Positions 53,884 through 64,000 of a stretch of DNA of 64,000 bases are shown in pieces. Each line of letters begins with the position of its first letter. Position 1 is the first letter of the stretch. The stretch is taken from NCBI GenBank assembly GCA_030704615.1, contig CM060732.1:8308001-8372000 (forward strand), in the 5' to 3' direction. Both the position numbers and the translations under genes were made by a program. The DNA comes from Takakia lepidozioides. Lineage: Eukaryota; Streptophyta; Takakiopsida; Takakiales; Takakiaceae. Below the pieces are notes generated by a model. It saw nothing but the letters and a program-made list of their open reading frames with translations, had not been told where the DNA came from and did no database searches.

Positions 53884-55777
53884 ATGATGGGGGCTGGAAC
53901 CTACTGCAATTTGATGTATAAGCATGGAAGTTTGTCGGGGACCAGCGCAGTTTGCGAGGAGTGTAAGGAGAATGAATCCAAGTACAAGTGCCCAAGGTGT
54001 GGCATACGAACTTGTGGGCTTACGTGTGTCAAGTCTCACAAGGAGCGCACCGGCTGTTGTGGCAAGCGCGATCGCACCGCCTTCGTCTCCATCTCTGAAT
54101 TTGATGACAATTGGCTCATTTCAGGTGTGGATCGATCTCAAAGATTCTTTCCTTAGTTCTTCTTGATGTTGGGGTGTGTCGGGGGTGAAACCGGAACAAG
54201 CTTGGGGAGGGTCAGTATCTTTATTGGTACCTTGACAAGGAAATCGGCAACGAGTACATGTCTCTCCCGACCCCCCTTCTGGCCCAAATCGATGCACAAA
54301 CTTTTGCTACTGCAAGCTAGTCAAGCCAATATGACTTCTTCCGCTCACCCCCTGTTCTCTGAGCTAGCCTATATTTTGATTCTCATGCAGACTACAACTT
54401 ATTGGAAGAGACTCAAAGACAAGCAGAGGCAGCAAGACGCCAGAGGGCTCCATTTGGAGCGGGTAAGTATACAATGCACCCTGCAATGAAGGCACTCCAA
54501 CATCAGGCCAAAATACGAGACATTAAGCTTCTCTTTCTCGCACAAGGCATGTCCAAGAGGAAAGGCAATACCAGCTATTTCGACAGAAAGTGAGTACTTC
54601 TTTTAGGTTAGCTATTTCAAATTCCATTTGCCTTTGCCAAACTTTTGCTTGCAGATACTCTTAGGGTAATCCTTTATGCAATTAAGGACTTCTCGAACCT
54701 GAGGCCATTAGTCTGTTGTGTTTTCCCTATGAGGTAAGCTTAGTGAGGTTATTGCTGCTTGACTGCAGATGTGGGTGGAGGATCCTGAGGGGCCTGAAAG
54801 CTATTGGCATGAGCCTTTAATGGCATCATTTTGACATCCACTCCTTGTCATGGCAGACGCAAGTGCATATTTTGGAGAATCGAGTGGGTGTTTGAGGGGA
54901 CTGGTGTGCACCTAACTGATGCACGGTAACCTCTCTTTTCTCCAGTGCACATATCTCACTTCAATGCTTGGGCCTGACAGACAACAAGGGAGACATTACA
55001 TAGGTGACACAATGAAAGAATACTTGGCAACTGAGCTTATTATGAGTTTGACTTGCAGAGTGGATGAGAACTTGAGCTTACAAACTGTGTTGGAAGAGCA
55101 CCTCACTGAGCAGCCCAGGAATGCTGTCACACTACATCAACTCCGCAATTTCACCAGGGAGCCTATCTCCTCATTAAAACTTTTCTTCAAAAAGGAGCCG
55201 TGCAAGGTGTGTGTCCCTTCCCTTTCTCTCCTTTCCAGCAGTCTTCCTACATATTTTTGCTCATTGTATAAAGACAATTTCCACTTTCGGAAATTTTTGA
55301 CTTGACCATATCACGTTTTCGTAGAATTTATGTCAAGGGCCTCAGCTACGGTTGTCTGATGTGGGGTTGCATCTTTCACAACTCTGCAGCCTTGTGTAAC
55401 CTTAACAATTGGGTATCTGATTAGTTCCATTCTACAACACAGACGAGTCATGCTTTATCTTACTAGAACCTTTCCTCTTTACAATGCAGGCGAATGAAAT
55501 GGTATTTTTCGAGTTGAACATTAAAGAGACGCTTGGACACCAGCTGTCTCACAAATGTGTGATTGAGTATGCTGTGATCCACATTGTTCTACCTCAAGAT
55601 GCTGAAAAGTTCCCTATCACTAACGAGCCCAAGCCAACAAATCTCAACAGCTTGGAAGTTAATCTGTCTGCCCCAGGTGAGGATTCTGGAGTTCCAGAAG
55701 AACCAGAAGGAGTTCCTTTCCGCGAAGAAGAGATAGAAGAAGGGGAGTTTGTGCCAGGAATGAGCTGCATTATATAA
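53884..55777 (+). CDS. BCD1: Box C/D snoRNA protein 1 (BCD1/ZNHIT6 homologue), five exons
   Basis: Exons 53884-54124, 54391-54589, 54857-54925, 55059-55206 and 55490-55777 join in frame with GT-AG introns to give 314 residues. The N-terminal HIT zinc finger is complete: CEEC, CPRC, CGLTC and H...C (residues ~23-60), followed by RDRTAFVSISEF and the exon-1/2 junction ISDYNLLEE, matching the family. Later blocks are RDIKLLFLAQGMSKRK, then TSYFDRK, CIFWRIEWVF, and SSLKLFFKKEP. The C-terminus is acidic. BCD1 binds box C/D snoRNP assembly factors with the R2TP/HSP90 system in the nucleus and is needed for snoRNA stability. The ATG at 53884 is the first in frame after an upstream stretch lacking one; a start in an earlier exon cannot be excluded. 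All splice phases fit, so the gene looks functional. Confidence 0.92.
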
Positions 55778-56570
55778 TTTCTGTCTGGTAAAGTAGAGAA
55801 CCATTGGCAAAGCTAGGGTTCTTATTGGTGATTTTGGAGAAATCCCTCCCAACTTGTTGTATAATATGGTTTCCAGTTTGCATCAGTTTCTTTTGTGCCT
55901 TACATTCATCATGGCAAGCATGTGGATACAACAAGGGTAGAGGAGGGAGGCACCTTCAAGGTCAATGACTCATAGAAGAATCTTCTCTACATCTTAGTCA
56001 GTTTTCATGAACCTACTACTCACCAGTGCTTGCAATGGAACAACTTGTCATTGCACACAAATAGTTGGAACATAAATGTTGATCCATGGCTGGTCACAGA
56101 TGGAAACTAACTGTATTGGATGCTCTAACATGGAGGTGATGGTGAGATAGTAAGAAAGTTAGGATTATATCTATTTGAAAAAATAAGAAACAGAAACTTT
56201 AGCTTGGCCCATGACCAAAGTTTACATCATCATCTCTGAACACTTCCAAAATAGAGACATCTCATCTCACAAACAAGGATGGAAAGTTTACTGTGAAGTG
56301 CAGCCATTCACCTGCATGGTTTGACCTCCCACCAAGCCAACTACATCCTCTTTGCCACACACAACTAAGCTTGACAAGGACTAGGGACCAAGCACATCAC
56401 CCCATGATCAGCTTTATTGACTTCCTTCCAAATCGAATGTTCTTTCTGGTCCCTTTGCCACCAGGCTTCCTGAATCCCACCTTAGTCTGTATGGAGTTAG
56501 GTAGCTATTTCCAGATCACTGTTTACCGCAGTTGTCTTGGTATGGGTTGTTGTTAACAGGGCACGGCCAT
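55778..56570. other. Intergenic region between convergent BCD1 and OSCP genes
   Basis: About 790 bp holding the 3' untranslated parts of both genes. No ORF, repeat or RNA gene is supported here. Confidence 0.6.
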
Positions 56571-59500
56571 TTAGACTGGATCAGCCAAGAGTTTCTCCAT
56601 CTGCTTGATCCTCGTTGAGATCGAGAGATCAATGTGCTTGTCCTGCATATCCACCACCAGGCCTCCAATGATGCTTCTATCCACCTGCCAACCATGCCAC
56701 ACCGTAGACAGTGTTTGAATCAAAAAACATGAAATTGCTAAGAGATAAGCAACCACTTTAACCAACCACAGATGAATAAGTCTCTGCACTCAGCTGTCAA
56801 ACCACTTTCTGGCAAAGTACCGTAGAAACAATTGCAGCTCAAAACTTTTAACTGAGGCAAGCTATGACTTTGCCCTTCTGAGATACCGCAGCAGTGACCC
56901 CTTGCAGTCCAAGGCACCCATCATAAATGTAGTACCCCAGTGAGCAGCTTAAGAAGCAATCACACGTCACAATAAACCATGTCAGGCAAGCAGTAGAGGA
57001 GAGGAGCAAGATAAGACAGGTGAGAAAAGGGAAGCCACAGCGGTAGCCGGTAGCCAGTAACCCAGTCACACAAAAGGATATGAAGGGATTTCAGGATATG
57101 GACTGCATTGGAATTGGAGGGTTTCCTCTTTGGCAAGCTGTACCTTTTGCGCAACCTTCAGGGTCTGCCCTTCCTTCAGATGACCCTTCAATGCATTTTT
57201 TATGTCTTCCAGTTCTCCGGGTGAGAGTTCCTGTGAAACAGAAGGCACATATCAATGGAAAACCAGGGACATGAAGCTTGTGGAAACAAGCAATATGGTC
57301 AATCCACTACTGTCTTCCTAATGATCATGAGACCTCTGTGAAACACAAGGCACATATCAATGGAAATCCAGGGAGATGAAGCCAGTAGAAACAAAAGGGA
57401 ATGCAATATGGTCAATCCACTACTGTCTTCCTAATGATCATGAGACAGAGCTTACAAGAGCAGCAGTAATGACAGCTCTGACCTCCCCTCGGTGTGCCAA
57501 CAGGAGCTCAGTAAATGCTTCAGTAATCTTATGAAGCCGAGTCAGCCTTCCGTTCTCTGCCATGACAGCTGTCCCATGCACAGAGCTTCACCCATTACAC
57601 GAATCCAAACACTATCCTTTACATCACCAATTTTCTCCCTGTCCTCTAGGAAGCCTATTGACATTGGGTGGACTTGATACGGGAGTACATTAATGTCTCT
57701 GTGACTAAATGCCGGCCTTGTGACCTCGTGTCCTTGTTTGTTTCGACCTGAAGCGCTTTGCTTCAGGTAAGGTAGTGCATTGGATTTAGTTGGAAAGCTT
57801 GGGGCCTTTCCCTCTTTAGAATATGCCTACACGGGCCATTCCCTGCAACTCCCTGGAGTGTGATCTCTGAATGGTAACAAGCGGACTCCTACCGCTTGGG
57901 GGCAGCCCCTCCGCCCAAATTGGGCCGTCGTATGCTCTGTCTAGCATACTCGGCACTTGGGCTCAGGTTGGTTCCTGTGCTTAAACTTATAGCCTGCGAG
58001 AACAATAAAAAATTTAGCTCCTATCAACATCAACACTCCTCAGGGTGATCCCTGGGAATTGGTTACTTATGCCAAATCTAGGGCTTCATGTGTAGTTTTT
58101 GGGGTGAATCCCAGGATGGACGATGTGTCCTTTAAAACTACATGCTCTAGCTTAGGCTTGGATTTCATGGCTAATGGTACCATCTCGAGACTTGATAACA
58201 GGGGTACGTTGAAGGTTGCAATGACCAAAAGTGCTTCTAATAGAGTCCCGCATCAATTCAATCTCAAAGAAGTTCGTCCCTTGACTGGCTGGAGAGCGGT
58301 CTTAGACATTGGTGATTCAATGGGGCGCTCTAGGAAGACAACCAAGGGCAACGACTTCAACTTGAGAGTTTCTAATCGGTTTGATGCTCTGGATGAGGTT
58401 GAATCCAAACAGCCAGAAGGACAAGATGCCCCTAAATGTACGGAACCTGAACGTCCTGAATCTGAAGGATTTGGTACTCTGAATGGTTTACCAATCCTCA
58501 AGGTTTACACAAGACGAACAAATTCTATACACGGGGTAATTGTCCGCAAGCCGTCAGATGGACAATCTGTCCCTAAGTGTGCAGAGCCTGAACGTCGTGT
58601 AACTGAAGGATTTGGTACTCTAAATGGTTTACCAATCCTCAAGTTTACACAAGACGAGCAAAATCTATACACGGGGTAATTGTCCCCAAGCAGTCTGACG
58701 GACAATCTGCCCCTATGTGTGTGGAGCCTGTGCGTCGTGTAACTGAAAGATTTGGTACCCTGAATGGTTTACCAATTCTCAAAGTTTACACAAGACGAGC
58801 AAAATCTACACATGGGGTAACTGTCCCCCTTTGCAGAACGGTTGGCCGTCCAGGAGCAATCACAAGCTACCTAGACGACAAACAATTCACATGCAAAGGG
58901 CTGGCTTGCGGCTGGCCACTTTCAACTTCTCAGGGTTGACCAACCAAAGGAAACAACTCGAAGTGGGACAAGTTCTTCGGACTAATGATATTCATATCTG
59001 TGCTGGGCAAGAAACATGGGAAACGTCGGATAAACTGGTTGGAGATGTCAATGGTTATAAATGGGCAGGTAAGATGTGTACTCTCAAGGCAGCCTCTGCC
59101 AAATGCGGTAAAAAAGGGGTTGGATTCTTTGTCCGTGATTTCTTGTTTGACAATTGTGAAATTATCAACAAGGGTTTGAGGTACGAGCATAGTATCTGGC
59201 TAAAACTGAATCTGAAGGGCGGCATGAGTACAAAGGACCTCTTTGTTGGTTGTGTTTACATGCCCACAGAGGGGACCCTTAGTGCTGACGCAGACAAGGC
59301 CTTCGAAGATGTAAAGCTGGACTGTGCTTCGTTCCTTGCCAAAGGTCAGGTGGTACTATTGGGGGACTTCAATGCCCGGGTGGGCAAAGGGATCCATCAG
59401 GACGATATCATTGGACCTTTTGGTGAGGACGAGCTGAATTCTAATGGCAGACGGTTAATTAACTGTCTAGAAGAGCTTCAGCTTTTGACCTTGAATAACA

Positions 59501-62500
59501 GGACAAGAGGTGACCAAGTGCAGTGGACTCGTGAGAAATCCCAAACTGGGGAACGTTCCATTGTGGACTATATCATAATGGACAAAATTTTGTTCCCCCA
59601 GTGTGCCAATGTGTTGATCGACAGAACTGATATTGGTACCTCTGACCACTTCCTGGTTGGACTGAGATCAAAAGGTGTTTTCCCACCACCAAGAGATCTG
59701 TGAAACGTTCGATTCGGAAGTGGCGCATAGAAAAATTCCACAATGAGGAGGTCAAGGCTGAGTACATCCAGGCCTTGCAAGAGGCTCTCCCTCATTTTGT
59801 CCAATCGCTCCAAGAACTTCAGTCACGCTCTGTTAACGCAAGAAATGAAGTCGAAAGAGCAGTGGACTCTTGGGAGAGTTTCGTTTCCTCCGTGGCTGAC
59901 AAGATCATTGGGAGGAAACTAATTGTCTGCGGTAGAGCAGTTAATTGGTGGACCAATGAGATTAAACTCAAGATAGCTGAGAGACGAGCCCTCTATAAAG
60001 AGTGCTGCAATTTGGAAACCAACAGAGAATTGTGGGCGAGGTACTACCAGCTCCGTAAAGATATCAATCAGCTTGTTAGGTCTCAGAAGAAATTATACTG
60101 GGACAAGTTATACAGTGAAATAAACTCAAACCACCATGGTGGTAATGACAAGAAATTCTGGTTGGCCCTTCAACGTTTGTACAAGCCGAAAAACGGTCAG
60201 CAAGTACAAGCGCTGAAGACTACTAAAGGTGCAGTGGTGACTTCATCGGTTGACATTGTCAAAACCTTTGAAACTCACTACAGTATCCTTGGGGGGTCTT
60301 CTGCTGAATGGAGGGACACAGTTGGAAAAACTGTTCCTATGATTCAAAACAGCCCTGATGAACTGGAGTATATTTCAATGGCTTATAATGCTCCCATTAG
60401 TTCTTCTGAGATTGTGGAAGCAATTGAACATTTAAATGGATATAAAGCTGGTGGACCTGATGGTATTGTCAACGAGCTTATCACGGTGGCGATCCCATGA
60501 TAGAGGCCCTAGTTCTCCTCTTTAACCTTATCTGGAAGACTGAAATGATCCCCTTTCGCTGGCGACAGGGGGTCATTGTCAATCTATACAAGAAAGGTGA
60601 CAGAGAAGAACCGGGGAACTACCGTGGCATCACGCTCCTCAATGCTGTTGGCAAGACATTCTGCAGAGTTATAAGTACTCGTCTCGAGGTTGATCTGGAG
60701 TCTAGAGGTTGTTTCCACGAAGGCCAAGCTGGCTTTCGGCGAAACAGGGGCTGTGTGGATCATATCTTCACTCTAAGCCAGATTATCCAGGGAAGGAAAA
60801 AAGAAGGGAAACCCACTTATGTTTTTTCCTGGATGTCAAAAAGGCTTATGACACAGTGTGGAGAGATGGCCTATGGTTCCGCCTCTGGTCTTGTGGGATC
60901 AAGGGAAAGATGTGGAGAGTTGTCCACAACTTGTATGCTCACACCAAAAGCTGTGTCACTGTTAACGGACAGAAGTCCAACTTCTTTGACATAAACCAAG
61001 GTGTAGCTCAAGGATGTACTCTCTCCCCTCTGCTCTTCAATGTTTTCATCAATCAACTCCTCGAGGATGTGGAAAGTGAGGGATTTGGGTTAAGGGTGGG
61101 TGATACCACCATACCAGCCCTTATGTTTGCGGATGACTTCGCAGGCATAGGGGAGACTCCAACCAATCTCCAGGAGTTGATTGATTGCGCGAAGAGATAC
61201 TTTGATCTTTGGGGGCTAGAGGCTAATGTCAGCAAATGTGCAGTGGTAGCATTCAACGACAGAGGAGAGGGAGGAAGTGATCTTAAGTGGCAGTGGGGTA
61301 GCCAAGAGATCCCAGTCCTCCCTTCCTACACTTACCTGGGCGTTGATTTTTCCTCCAATTGCAATTGGGATGCACATATCCGGAAAGTTGTTCAAACTGG
61401 CAAGGGCAAAGCTCTGGGGCTCACTAAATTTTTCCACTGCAGAGGGGTCAACTCTGAGGTTAAGAAAACCATGCTTTGTCGCGTTATTAGACCTGCCTTG
61501 GAGTACGGATCTGCTATATGGGTTGATAACTCCAACCAGGCTAAGTCTCTAGAATCCATTCAAGTGGGGGTGCTTAAGGAGTGTATGTCAGCATGCTCCA
61601 AAACAGCCAATGTGGCTGTTCGGGGTGAGTTTGGCATTCCGTCCTTAAGCTCCCGACGAGATGAATTCAAGGTCAGATGGTGGGGTCAGCTGCAACATAT
61701 GCCCAACACCAGATATCCTAAATTAATCGACTCTATATCTTGGAAACAGGACCGCCCTGTCAAACAGGCTAAGTCCTGGCAGAAGAGAGTAGAAGAGATC
61801 CTCAAGGACCTGGACCTGGATCCGCAAGTCTTGACCCTGCTGGATAAATCTGACTTAGAGGCTGTAGTGTCCTCAGCCATGTCTGTTGCCATGAGATTGT
61901 CTGATGAAAATGAAGTTAGGCAGAAAACTTCCCTGAACTTGTTTCCAGTCTGTGACATGGGGGAGGACATCTTGGATGACCTCAAGGGTCTACCCACTCT
62001 CGGCACTAGACTGAAATTTAAACTCAGGGCAGGAAGCCTACCTTTGAACAGCAAACAGAAGCAGAGAGGAAAGGGAGAGTGCAATTGCCCGCTGTGTGGG
62101 CAATCTGAAGACAGTATTCACTTTCTGATATACTGTCCGGGGTTCTCTCACCAAAGAGACGCTCTCTTCAATTCTATCAAGGGAATTGTGCCTGTACCCC
62201 TGTTTAACAACTTTGAAAGTCTCGAGGCTGAGCCAAAAGCCCAGGCCCTCCTGAGGCCTAGTTTTTGGGCAAATCACACACAGCAGATTGATGCTTGTGT
62301 GAAGGGATTTCTAGAGGATATCTGGAAAACCCGGATTAATTCTATATATGATGGTAAGTCACACTACCAACGTCAGCCCCTGACAGAGGTAGGTTCTGTC
62401 CCTTTTGTTCCCGCTCAAACTGGGCGCGGGGTCAATGGCCACAAGGCTACGGCAAACAACGTCTTATGAGTACAATTTCTCCTCACCAATACACCACTGA

Positions 62501-63772
62501 TACAATTGCTCATAAGTAAGAGAAAAAAGATGAAAGAATTCAAAGGAGCTAATGGTCCGCACCCAGAAAGTTTTTGGTGATCTCATGGAACTTGGTTTGG
62601 TTGAAGATTTCTTGGATAGCTTTGACTCGCAAATTTGTAGGAACAGCAGGGTCCTTGAGGAAATCAGCAAACACCGGGTTCCTCTCTGCAGCACCACACA
62701 ATTGATGCAGGTCTCTATCCACAGCATCGAGAGCATTGGCACGCACTGCTGTTATATACAGGGCTGAGGCATATTTTCCCACCACCCCGTACATGGGCAT
62801 AGGTACCTGCATATGTAAAAAGAAAGCATGTGTCAAAATCCTCAAAAGCTCGCAACGGTTCCTATGGACAAGGAGCACACTTCCCTCCTACACAAGTGCC
62901 AAAAATGGGCCTGCGTGTGTTAAGGAGAGAAAGAGAGGGACAGGGAGAGCAGAAAGAGATCAACTCATACCACTTTGCTTGCCAATAAAGCTCTCAACAA
63001 ACCTGTCTGCCATTGGATATTCAAACTCAGAGTGCAGACAACAGAAAGGTCACACCTTTCTTCCACTACAGTACATGGGAAAGTATAGGCTACCCTCGAG
63101 ATCGTGGCTGCCTACATGGGTTATCTTTTTCCAGCTGCATTAATATAGTCTGGCAGTAGACAGCCTTCTCTAAGTATGAAAGTCAATGTGTCCCAATTTT
63201 TATCCTGCACAGGATCCCTACCACAAGTCTGATGCCTCAGCAGTAATATGTAAGCACTTCCATATAAATCCATAGGGTACTGCTGAAGGCATTTCTCCGG
63301 AGTAGTTTGCACATGGTTCTCAGCTAGCTTCATATATCTTCTTTGTTCCCCTGCTGATTCTATGTCCATTAAGAGGCAGAGAAGGAGGATGCATGTCACA
63401 CGGGTAATCCAATCCTAAATACCCCCTCAATGCTTGAAATCAAGTGGAAGCCTCTTAGGGGGTTGTTGATTCACTTCTAGTACAATGTAGGTTAGGCAAT
63501 CTCTGAATCCGACGAGGATAGTGAGAAAAGGACCTGTAAACACTGCGATTGAAGTATGAGAAACTTACACTAACCAGTCCAGTGTTGCCTGACAAGTATC
63601 AGTCATCTAGAAATTGAGCCTACGCATGACAAATGTAAGAGAGGGGGAAAGAGAATGAGACAGATCAGCATGACGCGAGGAGGAGAGAGAGGGAGAGGGA
63701 GGAGGAGGTGCAGAATACCTCGACGTGGGCTTCATTGGAACCCCCCGATTTAGCAGCATATCCCCGCACTGC
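56571..63772 (-). CDS. Mitochondrial ATP synthase OSCP (delta-type) subunit, 5' exon outside the window
   Basis: Five exons on the minus strand: 63772-63719, 62806-62563, 57568-57456, 57230-57144 and 56684-56571 (stop TAA), giving 203 residues in frame. The first visible exon (AVRGYAAKSGGSNEAHVE) is the end of a transit peptide, so an upstream exon with the start codon lies beyond 64000. The next exon carries YGVVGKYASALY and AIQEIFNQTKF, then AVMAENGRLTRLHKITEAF, LSPGELEDIKNALKGHLKEG, and the family-typical end VDRSIIGGLVVDMQDKHIDL. OSCP is the peripheral-stalk subunit on top of F1. All introns are GT-AG; the donor of the 62.56-kb exon is GTGCGG. The intron 57569-62562 (4994 bp) contains the LINE copy 1, antisense to the gene. 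Confidence 0.95.
58059..58939 (+). pseudogene. LINE ORF1, with internal tandem repeats and a frameshift
   Basis: The open frame starts about 58059 and ends at 58679 after a one-base loss near 58642 (CTCAAGTTTACAC where the other units have CTCAAGGTTTACAC); the same text continues in the shifted frame at 58715-58939. No zinc knuckle or RRM was recognised. A segment reading EGFGTLNGLPILK is present three times because of the DNA repeat at 58442-58800. ORF1 proteins bind LINE RNA. The tail overlaps the start of ORF2. Confidence 0.7.
58442..58810. repeat. Three ~138-bp tandem units in LINE ORF1
   Basis: Units begin GA(A/G)CCTG at about 58442, 58582 and 58722 and share GATTTGGTA(C)TCTGAATGG and CAAGACGAGCAAA-type blocks. 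LINE copy 2 (34770-34850) has just one shortened unit, so the repeat number varies between copies. Confidence 0.85.
58891..62469 (+). pseudogene. LINE ORF2: endonuclease, reverse transcriptase, C-terminal Cys/His motif; three frameshifts
   Basis: Start probably at the ATG at 58891 (MQRAGLRLATFNFSGL). APE endonuclease: ATFNFSGL, GQETWE, VVLLGDFNARVG and GTSDHFLVG (58.9-59.66 kb). RT: KAGGPDGIVNELI (about 60450), YRGITLLNAVGKTF, GFRRNRGCVDHI, FFLDVKKAYDTVW, QGCTLSPLLFN and catalytic FADD within LMFADDFAGIG (about 61120-61150). C-terminal zinc-finger-like CNCPLCGQ ... HFLIYCPG (about 62080-62135). The protein ends NNVL-TGA. Frames break near 59690, near 60483 (4 bp missing compared with copy 2, which has ATCAAGCACGG), and near 60826 (one T short in a T run). 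The element cannot make a complete ORF2 protein. Confidence 0.92.
62807..63718 (-). other. OSCP intron between the first two visible exons
   Basis: 912 bp, GTATTC donor at 63718 and CATATGCAG acceptor at 62807. A purine-rich GA stretch lies at about 63640-63710. No nested gene or repeat was recognised. Confidence 0.75.
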
Positions 63773-64000
63773 CTGCGTCAACCAAACCTTCTAGAATTAG
63801 AGCCGACTGCATCAAAATGAAGTTGCCCTAATGTGGGCTCAATTCATGCATAATACAAGAGGGAGGCTCTGTAACTTAGATAATAGACCACAAAGAGAGA
63901 AAAGACAGCCGAAATTACAGGAGGGGAGAAGACAGAGACGGATATGAGACAGCCAGACCGGAACTGTGACGTGAATTGTAAAGCGAAAAGAATCTCAAAT
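63773..64000 (-). other. OSCP upstream intron, to the window end
   Basis: Begins (minus) before the acceptor GACGCAG at 63773. I see no transit-peptide exon with an ATG here, so the first exon must lie beyond the window. Confidence 0.6.

Larger units (their letters stand above)
57700..62476 (+). mobile_element. LINE copy 1 (APE-type non-LTR retrotransposon), near full length
   Basis: The 3' end is sharply defined by the shared terminus GTCTTATGAGTACAAT in several copies. The 5' end is not: no duplication was recognised and the estimate of 57.7 kb is approximate. It has a ~350-bp leader, ORF1 and ORF2 with APE endonuclease, RT and a C-terminal Cys/His motif. The clade was not assigned. It is inserted in an OSCP intron. 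Confidence 0.85.

Noticed and set aside
1-64000. CRISPR arrays, bacterial operons, ribosome-binding sites, rRNA genes
   Set aside because: Gene structure is eukaryotic with spliceosomal introns; no direct repeats with unique spacers of CRISPR size and no rRNA sequence were seen.

Overview
The window looks like a repeat-dense nuclear scaffold of a streptophyte: a charophyte alga or an early-diverging land plant. Two ordinary host genes with GT-AG introns lie at the right end: a BCD1/ZNHIT6-type box C/D snoRNP assembly factor (53.88-55.78 kb, +) and the mitochondrial ATP synthase OSCP subunit (63.77-56.57 kb, -, first exon beyond the window). The retroelement set (initiator-Met-tRNA primer sites, chromovirus, Copia, APE-type LINE) fits a plant lineage. 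I cannot name the species.

Layout. 1-2.0 kb: LTR and gag of a Ty3/Gypsy chromovirus (family G1, minus strand), cut by the window edge. 2.0-13.9 kb: several copies of an unclassified repeat family, here called X, two of them forming a ~1.6-kb inverted repeat, with scraps of a LINE family between them and a Mutator-like element flanked by a 9-bp target duplication. 13.9-17.9 kb: a broken SWIM zinc-finger gene, a 132-bp minisatellite, a spliced gene fragment resembling the C-terminal part of a DNA methylase, and an array of GCGTCGCA hairpins. 17.9-21.0 kb: a decayed Copia element (minus) interrupted by a 796-bp DNA transposon (T2) with an 8-bp target duplication.

22.2-50.6 kb is a nested stack. 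The outer element, G2, is a Ty3/Gypsy-like retroelement whose domain order is gag - protease - C5 cytosine DNA methyltransferase - reverse transcriptase/RNase H - integrase - PHD finger. It is split by a 17.1-kb DNA transposon, T1 (27144-44208), with 16-bp terminal inverted repeats, an exact 8-bp target duplication, direct subterminal repeats and a decayed DDE-type transposase gene. T1 is itself filled by a nearly intact G1 chromovirus (27278-34170, TSD GGAGG), a tRNA-like SINE head and two broken LINE copies. The order of events is readable: G2 inserted first, then T1, then G1.

50.8-53.4 kb holds an intact single-exon ORF with HUH-endonuclease motifs (HxH and YxxK), resembling the Rep proteins of replitrons and CRESS-type replicons, and a strong GC-rich hairpin. 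53.5-64 kb holds the two host genes. The third visible intron of OSCP contains the most complete LINE copy (ORF1 and ORF2, three frameshifts in ORF2), inserted antisense to the gene.

The most noteworthy points are the methyltransferase- and PHD-carrying retroelement G2, the T1/T2 transposon family with 8-bp duplications, the HUH ORF, and a decay pattern in G2 dominated by stops explicable as CAG to TAG or TGG to TGA changes, consistent with deamination of methylated cytosine.
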